Shown here: one piece after another, positions 24,262 through 31,368 of the stretch
How positions within the stretch are numbered: position 1 is the stretch's first letter
How the letters are laid out: each line of letters starts with the position of its first letter
Source of the DNA: Prevotella melaninogenica
GTDB lineage: Bacteria; Bacteroidota; Bacteroidia; Bacteroidales; Bacteroidaceae
DNA: 64,000 nt
Assembly: GCF_018127965.1 (NCBI RefSeq)
Contig: NZ_CP072350.1
Location: forward strand, 496,001 to 560,000
Reading direction: 5' to 3'
The notes under the pieces: generated by a model
What the model was told of the DNA's origin: nothing
What the model saw: only the letters and a program-made list of their open reading frames with translations
Database searches by the model: none
Position numbers and translations under genes: made by a program

Positions 24262-24750
24262 TTACAATTTGTTATGCCCCTTTTCTTTTTCCAATAACCA
24301 CACTTTTCGGGCTGTTCCTCCTGCATATCCTCCCAATTCTCCATTGCTTGCCACTACTCTATGGCAGGGAATGATGACCATTAAAGGATTGTGGTGATTG
24401 GCATTACCCACAGCGCGAGCGGCTTTGTTTCTGCCTATACGTCTTGCTAATTCAGCGTAAGAAAACGTTTCTCCGTATGGGATTTGCTGCAAACCTTCCC
24501 ATGCGAGTAGCTGAAAGGGAGTGCCGTTTAATCGTATGGGGAGGTTAAAAGTCTTGCGCTTCTGAGTGAAATATTCCGTTAATTGTCGGCAAGCCTCAGT
24601 CAGTAACACGCTGTTTTGTTCCTTGTCTTCCGTCCACTTCGCTATCATTCGTTCGTCAATCGTATCTTCCCATTGGCAATAAACGATAGCGTCTTCTTCC
24701 TCGGCAAGTAATAAGTTGCCGAGGGGTGAGGGGTAACGACAGAAGTTCAT
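24262..24750 (-). CDS. ogt: Methylated-DNA--protein-cysteine methyltransferase
   Basis: 162 residues. The active-site motif is IIPCHRVVASNGELGGYAGG near 128-147, with the Cys that takes the O6-alkyl group, preceded by the helix-turn-helix segment YGETFSYAELARRIGRNKAA and the Asn hinge GNANHHNPL. Length and order match Ogt-type repair proteins without an Ada regulatory domain. It follows the DUF308 gene after 3 bases on the same strand, so they form an operon. Confidence 0.93.
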   Translation of the reverse strand: MNFCRYPSPLGNLLLAEEEDAIVYCQWEDTIDERMIAKWTEDKEQNSVLLTEACRQLTEYFTQKRKTFNLPIRLNGTPFQLLAWEGLQQIPYGETFSYAELARRIGRNKAARAVGNANHHNPLMVIIPCHRVVASNGELGGYAGGTARKVWLLEKEKGHNKL

Positions 24751-24753
24751 GAG

Positions 24754-25416
24754 TTATTCCTCTACAACCTCAGCGTCTTCGATATTATCTGTAACCAACT
24801 TGTCGCCTGTCACAACCTTAGCATCTTCAGCCTTCTCGTAAGATTTACGGACAAGATACATGCGGATAATCAAGATGAATTCTAAGACACCATAGTACAT
24901 AAATGCCCATCCGAGAACTAACAATGGAAGCTGCGCAGTCTCTATTGGTTTACTTATCAACAGAATAGCTACTGCCAAGATGACTGTTGGGAAGAGCCAC
25001 ATATAGACTGGAACACGAGCGTATTGACGTGAACGAGAGAGGTTCATAAACTGATTGACAGCACCGAGAATCAGTAATGCTGCAAGGATATAAACCACCC
25101 ATGTGATAAACGTGTTGGGCATAACGGCAAGGATGATACCCAAGGCAATACTGCCAACACCTGCAATAGGGAAGGAAGGTGACTTGAGATTTTCCTCTTC
25201 TGCCTGTCCTTCTTGCTGTTCAGCTTTCGCTGTTTTCTTTGCTACTTTCTCCTTTTCAAAATAGTAAGCAATGCAAGAAACCAATCCAGAGAGTAGGAAG
25301 AGTATACCCACGGTGATGGTCATCCACGTCATAGTTTCCTCACGATATCTTACGAGGAGGAAACCTGTTACTAACACGATAATAGCCCTTATGGCTGATA
25401 TTTGAAGTACTTTCAT
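24754..25416 (-). CDS. DUF308/HdeD-like membrane protein
   Basis: 220 residues with about six membrane helices: two near the N-terminus, an acidic and lysine-rich linker (EKVAKKTAKAEQQEGQAEEE) at about 57-76, four further helices, and an acidic C-terminal tail (KAEDAKVVTGDKLVTDNIED). The arrangement resembles HdeD/DUF308 proteins, as at 3315-3947, but with an inserted linker. Function unknown. First gene of a two-gene operon with ogt; the divergent phosphatase gene begins 83 bases away. Confidence 0.65.
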   Translation of the reverse strand: MKVLQISAIRAIIVLVTGFLLVRYREETMTWMTITVGILFLLSGLVSCIAYYFEKEKVAKKTAKAEQQEGQAEEENLKSPSFPIAGVGSIALGIILAVMPNTFITWVVYILAALLILGAVNQFMNLSRSRQYARVPVYMWLFPTVILAVAILLISKPIETAQLPLLVLGWAFMYYGVLEFILIIRMYLVRKSYEKAEDAKVVTGDKLVTDNIEDAEVVEE

Positions 25417-25471
25417 AGATGCAAAAATACAAAATAATCTCTATTCCAACGTTTTACTCCCTGACTTTTAT

Positions 25472-25479
25472 TATTTTTG
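25472..25479 (+). promoter_or_regulatory. Possible -7 box for the histidine phosphatase gene
   Basis: TATTTTTG lies 20 bases before the chosen ATG at 25500. This position supports 25500 over the in-frame ATG at 25419, whose added 27 residues would contain the promoter. No clear -33 TTTG. Confidence 0.45.
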
Positions 25480-25499
25480 CAATAAGAAATGATGAAGTT

Positions 25500-26018
25500 A
25501 TGACATTATTATATCTTGTAAGGCATGGTGAAACGGTGGATAACGCCAATCATATCATGCAAGGACAAACACCAGGAGAACTGAATGAGCAGGGTATCAA
25601 GCAGGCAGAAGAACTTGCATATCGTTTGAAAGATGACCCGATAGATGCCTTTGTTTCAAGTGATTTGCAGCGTAGTATTCATACCTGCGAACTGATTGCT
25701 GCCCCTCATGGGACGGCTGTTACGACGACTCCACTGCTTCGAGAACGTGACTGGGGTTCGTTTACTGGGAAGTATATCCCTGGTTTAGCGAATCTGAAGG
25801 ACCCCTCTTTATGGCCAGATGACATCGAAAGCTTAGAAGATTTGAAGGCTCGTGCTAAGGAATTCCTCACATGGTTGAAGGGAGAATATGCTGATAAGAA
25901 GGTGCTTGCCGTGGGACATGGTATCATCAATAAAGCCATTCAAAGCGTTTACTTTGACAAGCCGATGAATGAGCTGAAGCCAATGGGGAATGCTGAGGTT
26001 AGGGTACTTGAGCTATAA
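25500..26018 (+). CDS. Histidine phosphatase superfamily protein (phosphoglycerate mutase-like)
   Basis: 172 residues from the ATG that starts MTLLYLVRHGETVDNANHI. The catalytic RHG motif is at residues 8-10, LRERDWGSFTGK has the conserved acidic residue, and VLAVGHGIINKAI carries the second catalytic His. The chain is short and has a single domain, typical for broad-specificity phosphatases of the branch-1 superfamily; the substrate cannot be told. Confidence 0.88.
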   Translation: MTLLYLVRHGETVDNANHIMQGQTPGELNEQGIKQAEELAYRLKDDPIDAFVSSDLQRSIHTCELIAAPHGTAVTTTPLLRERDWGSFTGKYIPGLANLKDPSLWPDDIESLEDLKARAKEFLTWLKGEYADKKVLAVGHGIINKAIQSVYFDKPMNELKPMGNAEVRVLEL

Positions 26019-26073
26019 GGTTTATTAGCCCTATAAGCCTAATTAGGCCAATTAGCCTAATACCAAAAGCGAA

Positions 26074-26108
26074 GAGGAGCCTCACTCACGTGAAACTCCT
26101 CCCCTTCA
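26074..26108 (+). terminator. Hairpin after the histidine phosphatase gene
   Basis: GAGGAG (26074-26079) pairs with CTCCTC (26096-26101), with an inner TCAC/GTGA stem, followed by CCCTTCATTT. Another small hairpin (ATTAGGC/GCCTAAT) lies just before. The remaining 26109-26289 shows nothing recognisable. Confidence 0.5.
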
Positions 26109-26289
26109 TTTAAATAACTCTCTTTGTTACATCTCTAATTTGGTCTGAATGCAGTTTTAGTCATTGGTTTGCTAACTGCTAAACAATCTTTATTACCTTA
26201 ATTCGTCTAATCTATTTATCTTTTAAAACCTTAGTGCTTAGTATTTAAACCTGATTGAATCAACGTCTATTTATTATATCTTAATGTCG

Positions 26290-27159
26290 TTATCTATGTC
26301 CACCAAATGAGCTACCTCCGTTTGAAACGCTTCCACCACCTGAGCGGCTTCCGCCAAATGTTGCGCCACCACCACCGAAGCTGTTGCTTGGTGCACCGAA
26401 TGAGCGACTTGGCTCATAGCTTCTTGTTGCGCTACCGTAGTTCCTACTTCCACCAAAGCTACCACCATAGTTAGGCTGAGTAACCGTTGTTCGTGTTGAA
26501 CTCTCTCGTGGAGCGTAGTACTGATAATTACGTGGTCCATCAAAGTTTCCGCGTTGCTGATTGCCGAAGCTACGTGGGCGGTCGTTCTGATAAGTAGGAC
26601 CATTGTTATAATAGTAGTTTCCTCCTCTATTGTAATCGCCACGTATGTAGCAGTCTCTCATACCATATCGGCTGTTATAATCTCTGCCGTAGAAGATTTC
26701 TCTTCCATTATACCAACTTCTTCCGCCATTCATTCGCCAGCTGTGGGCTCCGTTGTAAACGTTGTAGAACGATGGTCGTCCGAAGTAATAATAGTCGCGG
26801 CGAGGATAACGAGCATAAATGCCAAATCTCCAGTAGCCTGCGTCCCATCTCAGTGGGCGGTAGAAATATGCAGCTTCAACGTATGCACGATATTGCCAAT
26901 CATAGAGGATATAGCTCAAATCTGCGTTTCGATGTGACCAATACATTCCATAGAGGTCGTCTACCGTGTTGACATTCATGAGGTAATCCAAGTTTATTTC
27001 GTAGGCTGCCTCATATTGTGCCTCCGTCAGATTCAGCTCGTAAGCCATCTTATCTGTTAGAAAGAGTGCTTGTACTCGAGCCTGCTCATAACTCATTGCG
27101 CTTGTTGATGCGCCGATAACTATGAGCGATGCGATGAGGGTTAGTACTATCCTTCTCAT
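26290..27159 (-). CDS. Secreted Tyr/Arg-rich protein with Gly/Ser-rich C-terminus, unknown function
   Basis: 289 residues from the ATG at 27157-27159, chosen because it opens a clear signal peptide (MRRIVLTLIASLIVIGAST); an upstream ATG at 27213 would add 18 residues. The N-terminal part has a helical stretch (LFLTDKMAYELNLTEAQYEA, then AYEINLDYLMNVN) that recalls small periplasmic Spy/CpxP-like helices, but no LTxxQ pair is present, so this is only a resemblance. The middle is very rich in Tyr, Arg, Asn and Gly. The last ~90 residues are FGG/SFG/GGS repeats of low complexity. Probably an envelope or surface protein. Confidence 0.6.
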   Translation of the reverse strand: MRRIVLTLIASLIVIGASTSAMSYEQARVQALFLTDKMAYELNLTEAQYEAAYEINLDYLMNVNTVDDLYGMYWSHRNADLSYILYDWQYRAYVEAAYFYRPLRWDAGYWRFGIYARYPRRDYYYFGRPSFYNVYNGAHSWRMNGGRSWYNGREIFYGRDYNSRYGMRDCYIRGDYNRGGNYYYNNGPTYQNDRPRSFGNQQRGNFDGPRNYQYYAPRESSTRTTVTQPNYGGSFGGSRNYGSATRSYEPSRSFGAPSNSFGGGGATFGGSRSGGGSVSNGGSSFGGHR

Positions 27160-27489
27160 AATCGTTACCTTTTTTATGTTCTTATTCAAGTTTTGGAGTA
27201 CTTCGAAAAGCATTTCCTAACTTTCACGATGCAAAGGAACGAAGAAAAAAAGACATGTGAAAAGGATTTCCCCTATACAGTGGGGGATTTTCCCTAAACT
27301 TGTGTTTGACACGATATAAAGTCCTAAAATCTCACCTTATTTATATACAGTTAGTTTTATTTTTACGTTGCTGTCACTTTTAACAATTCGCGTAATCGGA
27401 TGAAAATTAAATGATTACATACTGAAAGGAGATGACAGGAATGACAGGAAAGTTAGTTTTGATGGATTCTTTCAGTTGCTATTTCATTA

Positions 27490-27536
27490 AAATCGGTCAT
27501 TAGTCCCCAATATGTTTAGGCGCTAATGACCGATTT
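27490..27536. repeat. AAATCGGTCATTAG palindrome
   Basis: AAATCGGTCATTAG (27490-27503) pairs perfectly with CTAATGACCGATTT (27523-27536). Relatives lie at 39190-39368, 60501-60571 and about 63657-63688. It falls between the 3' ends of no particular gene pair. The rest of 27160-27621 holds a GCTGTCACTTTTAACA copy near 27370 and no gene. Confidence 0.65.
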
Positions 27537-27621
27537 GACTTTAAAGCCTTCTCATTTTTAATAGATGACTGGATAGCTTCTATTGCTCGAATAGAAATCT
27601 CAGAAGCCAGACTGTAAGATA

Positions 27622-28836
27622 TTACTCATCACGCATCTTCTCCATCTCGATATCAACATCCATGCGATAGCGGCGATAATGCTTCCCGGCAATATCCTCA
27701 AAGCCTGGAAGATGAAAGTACTTGTTACGTTTGAGATAATCACGGAGGTCCTCGTCATAGCATAAGCCGTGACCGAATCCGTTTATATCAATGGAAGTAC
27801 CGATACCTTTGTCGAACAGAAGACCATAATAATAGCCCACGTAAGCACCAATTCTATACCTCTCCTCTTTCGTAAGGCCGTCGAACTCGGGATAATTCCT
27901 TAAATCCAACAAGGTAGATGCATACTGATCCAGCATAAGGAAATACTCATTCTCCTCATTTACGTGCTTCAACATATACTCCATCAAACCTCGGTGAATA
28001 AGCAATTTCCCATTGGCGCCTCTTGAAGCAAAGAGTGCCTTGGTCTCATCAGCCTCAGGAATTCTGTTAACCACCTTGATTTCATCGAGCATCATCTTGT
28101 TGATTACATCAGACTTGTCGTAGCCATATTTCAGGAACAGGTCACGAAGGAAGTTCCTGTCATTATTCATAAGCCAAGTGAGTGCTGCCTTGCTGTCGTG
28201 GAAGATGAACTGGTTGACATAAAAAATACTCTTCTCTAATGAGTAAGTAATTCTGCCTTTCTTAAAGACGCTGTCTGGAACCTCGTCCTCATAAAGGTAG
28301 CCTTTAAGCTCAACGACGTTGTCAATCACAGGAGCATATAGCAGCAAGTTATCTTTTGGAATGAATATTGTATTATTAAAAAAGGTATATCCGTCTGAAA
28401 GAATCTTGCTCTGCCGTGCACGTCCCTTCACATCACCACCCGGGAAGACGAACTTATGAAAGCCATTCTCCGACAAGGAGGCAGTCCTGTTTATATCTAC
28501 ACCATAATACTTCTTTATTGCATTCGCAGCTGTAATATTATCTACTGACTTGAATCCATACCGATAGAGTGCATGACACATCAGTTCAACAGCAATGTCA
28601 GTGTACTTTACTTGGTCTTTGTTTGACATGGCTATTATCCCATCCAAGCCTATATCATATATTTCTCTATAGTAGTCTCTGATTTCGTGGTCATACTTCT
28701 TTATCAAGTCTACCTCACTCTTTACCGTTCTTTCTTGATGAACCTGCTGTTTTGAGCTCTGCTTTGGAGCCTGTTCCTTGCATCCATTCATTAATACTAC
28801 ATTTAGAATAAGTAGTAAAAGATATATTTTCTTCAT
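27622..28836 (-). CDS. Large lipoprotein of unknown function at the end of the T6SS payload array
   Basis: 404 residues starting with a lipoprotein signal (MKKIYLLLLILNVVLMNGCK; Cys at 19). The rest is mixed alpha/beta, with no family I recognise; segments include FVFPGGDVKGRARQSKILSD, TYSLEKSIFYVNQFIFHDSK and RIGAYVGYYYGLLFDKGIGT. It shares strand with the T6SS cassette upstream but is separated from it by a full-length MITE-like element. Length and location resemble the next lipoprotein (399 residues). Both are candidate immunity lipoproteins against periplasm-acting effectors; that role is an inference from position only. Confidence 0.6.
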   Translation of the reverse strand: MKKIYLLLLILNVVLMNGCKEQAPKQSSKQQVHQERTVKSEVDLIKKYDHEIRDYYREIYDIGLDGIIAMSNKDQVKYTDIAVELMCHALYRYGFKSVDNITAANAIKKYYGVDINRTASLSENGFHKFVFPGGDVKGRARQSKILSDGYTFFNNTIFIPKDNLLLYAPVIDNVVELKGYLYEDEVPDSVFKKGRITYSLEKSIFYVNQFIFHDSKAALTWLMNNDRNFLRDLFLKYGYDKSDVINKMMLDEIKVVNRIPEADETKALFASRGANGKLLIHRGLMEYMLKHVNEENEYFLMLDQYASTLLDLRNYPEFDGLTKEERYRIGAYVGYYYGLLFDKGIGTSIDINGFGHGLCYDEDLRDYLKRNKYFHLPGFEDIAGKHYRRYRMDVDIEMEKMRDE

Positions 28837-28972
28837 AAGACAACTATTTTCAGTTCCTTAAAATATTTATGGCTTAAAGTTGATATGCGAGGACTATTTT
28901 AACAAGCCTCTAATAACTTTGAATAATATACTGCAAAGATAAAAAAATATCTGAAATCCTTAGAACTTTTTG

Positions 28973-29559
28973 AGCTCTTCCATTAAATGTGTGGACGCTT
29001 TTCGTATTGCTTTAATGTAAGAAACAAAGTAACTCATTAAACAAAAATATGACTGAGACAGTCAACTTTCTGTCCTCTTATCATCCTCTGACATTGAAAA
29101 TCATTTCTTTTTATACTTCAAAAATATGCAGATAATGGTTTGAAAAATCATTACATAATTTCAGATAAGACATCAATAAATAACGGAAAGACTACATAAA
29201 AAAAGCAGGTCTGCAATCAACAGAAAATCAATTAGTTATAAAGTAGCAAAATAAAAGGTGCTTAATTGGATTTCAAAAGGGCGTTAGTAAGGCTCTTAAA
29301 GGGCACCTATTGCAAGGCAATTAGGCGTCTTTTAGAAGCCAAAAGAGCATGTATTAGTTTTGAAGAGCGTGAAAATAATTTACAAACTTTTGTTAATAAG
29401 GGAATACGTTGTTTGTAGAAGGCAGATAGACATCGCACCTAATTACATTTATCATGTAGTTTATCCCCCTTTATAAAACCATCTTATTGGGGGCAATCAT
29501 ACCATGTATGTCGATTAATCTCATTCTATTAACCTGTCTACGCATTTAACGGAAGAACC
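28973..29559. repeat. MITE-like non-coding element, full-length copy 3
   Basis: 587 bp, collinear with the copy at 10163-10750 over its whole length. Left end AGCTCTTCCATTAAATGTGT, right end as reverse complement GGTTCTTCCGTTAAATGCGT. Flanks ACTTTTTG (28965-28972) and ATTTTTTG (29560-29567) differ by one base and may be a target duplication. Core stem: AAAAGGTGCTTAATTG (29253-29268) with CAATTAGGCGTCTTTT (29318-29333), fully paired if G-U is allowed. It separates two lipoprotein genes transcribed in the same direction. Confidence 0.75.
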
Positions 29560-29612
29560 ATTTTTTGCTTCCTCTTTAGGGGGGAGTTGTGATTAAAGTC
29601 CAATAGAAACAG

Positions 29613-30812
29613 TTAATTACATCTAATCCTACTCTTGTGAATATATCCAACTTTACCATTGTCTGTCTTTACTTTCCACCAATCTCCGCGTTTCTCAATG
29701 ACATCAACAAAGCTGCCTGATTTAACCTGAGTTATAATCTTAGCTTTAGAACTTCCAGACGTTCGTACATTGGTATAACCATCAGGATCTTCAATATAAT
29801 AATCTGCGAAATCATCTGTTGTAGAGCTTAACAATAGTACAGCCTTAGCAACATCACGCAAAGCAGTACTCCCATAAAAATTATTTTTCTCCATACGCTG
29901 TATAAGCTCTTTGTCAACTAACATGAAATTAGAAAGATGCTGATATACTTTTTTATCCATCACCTTGAGGATATTGTCTTGATGTGTCTCATCGTACTTG
30001 TTCAAGCAATCCAATAGACATACCAAACATTCGTCTTTCACTTCCTGCCTCACATTGATTTGCTTATAATGCTTATAATAGGCATAAACAAGATTCTCGA
30101 AAGTTTCCATACGATCATTGCTTGTTTCTGCATACTTATAAAACATGGTAATCAGTTTCTTCCTATACCCCCTTGATGGATTGTTGTAGAACAGGACGTT
30201 CGTAACATCATTGACAATATAACCGTTTTGACAAGCGTATTCAATGGCACGCTGGGTAAGCAAGTCATTATTTTCATAATTTAAGTCAAAGACTATATCT
30301 ATCGCATTATCCTTATGTTTATAGAAATAAGGCAAGGAAGAAGGATTGTCATTAAAAAGTAATTTATTATATGCCAGCAACATATCTGCTATACCATTTT
30401 CCTTTGTATAAAGAACTTTACGAGCTTCATCCATAGTTGGCTCATGGTCTAATGCAGGCTGATAGAACAGACTTTCGTTGCCCGTATAGATAAACCTGCC
30501 AATCTCATTGACAGAATATATAATATCCTCATTTATATCTAAGCTGTACACTTGTGCAGACGGATGAAGTCGTATTCCAAAAAGCTGTAGACACTTTTCT
30601 TTGAACACTTCATAGCTTGGTGCCTTATAACCATGTGATTTTGCATACTCTTCCAATATGAGAGACTGCATACTGTCTTCTTTCTCCATTAATTTTGTAT
30701 TTACATATTCGGTTTTTACCTTTTTTTGCTTGGAAACTGAAGGCTGACCCTTACAATTTATTATTGTCAGGCTGAACAAGCAGAATAATATTATTTTTAT
30801 GTTTCTATTCAT
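29613..30812 (-). CDS. Lipoprotein with C-terminal bacterial SH3 domain, candidate T6SS immunity protein
   Basis: 399 residues. Lipoprotein signal MNRNIKIILFCLFSLTIINC (Cys at 20), a long helical middle without recognised family, and a C-terminal SH3b domain at about 340-399 (DGYTNVRTSGSSKAKIITQV, GDWWKVKTDNGKVGYIHKSR). SH3b domains commonly bind cell-wall peptides. It overlaps the L,D-transpeptidase ORF by 4 bases, so the two are coupled. A wall-binding lipoprotein made together with a wall-acting effector is a good candidate for immunity, but this is inferred from context. Confidence 0.7.
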   Translation of the reverse strand: MNRNIKIILFCLFSLTIINCKGQPSVSKQKKVKTEYVNTKLMEKEDSMQSLILEEYAKSHGYKAPSYEVFKEKCLQLFGIRLHPSAQVYSLDINEDIIYSVNEIGRFIYTGNESLFYQPALDHEPTMDEARKVLYTKENGIADMLLAYNKLLFNDNPSSLPYFYKHKDNAIDIVFDLNYENNDLLTQRAIEYACQNGYIVNDVTNVLFYNNPSRGYRKKLITMFYKYAETSNDRMETFENLVYAYYKHYKQINVRQEVKDECLVCLLDCLNKYDETHQDNILKVMDKKVYQHLSNFMLVDKELIQRMEKNNFYGSTALRDVAKAVLLLSSTTDDFADYYIEDPDGYTNVRTSGSSKAKIITQVKSGSFVDVIEKRGDWWKVKTDNGKVGYIHKSRIRCN

Positions 30813-31309
30813 TGCTTTTTACTATTTCCCGTTCGTTGACTATCTTTTGGATCTTTTTTCATTTCATAATGCTCATAAACATCATTAATGTCTCCATTAT
30901 AGTCTTCTATATAACAATATATTTTGTATTTTTTATTTTTATATTCATTGTATATCTCCGTTAATCTTTTCATAGAATCATTATAAATCCGAATACAACC
31001 ATAGGTTGGCATTAATTTACCTTTATCATTTATTAATTTACCATATCCAACTGTATGACCACCATGAATTGCAATTCCGTCTCTACCCTTATTTGATGCT
31101 TCTTGAAATTCACCACTAATTCCAGTTAGATAAATCAGCCCATTATTTCCAAAGCTAGGGTTTCCATGATGTTTATTAGGAGAATAACTTGTTGAAGCTT
31201 TACCTGTTGGAGTATCTCCATTACCAGCCTTACGCAGTCTATTCCTATTACTACCTCTACATAAAGAATGTGTCTTATAAACAATACCATTACTGTCTAA
31301 AACTATCAT
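30809..31309 (-). CDS. L,D-transpeptidase (YkuD) catalytic domain, probably detached by frameshift from the upstream effector
   Basis: 166 residues from the first ATG. The active site is clear: GIAIHGGHTVGYGKL followed by PTYGCIRIYNDSMKRL with the catalytic Cys in GCIR, and GNGDTPTGKAS earlier. The frame stays open and protein-like upstream of the ATG, back to about 31403 (KTYTFDGKYEVKEKELYIDV, then ITPSKRDFEGPM), where it overlaps the end of the DUF4280-GH19 gene. One extra A in the run near 31408 would fuse both into a single effector with two wall-active domains. YkuD enzymes act on peptidoglycan stem peptides. Alternatively it is a separate gene that starts at 31309 with a truncated domain. 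Confidence 0.75.
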   Translation of the reverse strand: MIVLDSNGIVYKTHSLCRGSNRNRLRKAGNGDTPTGKASTSYSPNKHHGNPSFGNNGLIYLTGISGEFQEASNKGRDGIAIHGGHTVGYGKLINDKGKLMPTYGCIRIYNDSMKRLTEIYNEYKNKKYKIYCYIEDYNGDINDVYEHYEMKKDPKDSQRTGNSKKQ

Positions 31310-31368
31310 TGGCCCCTCAAAATCTCTTTTTGAGGGAGTTATAACGTCAATATAAAGTTCTTTTTCTT

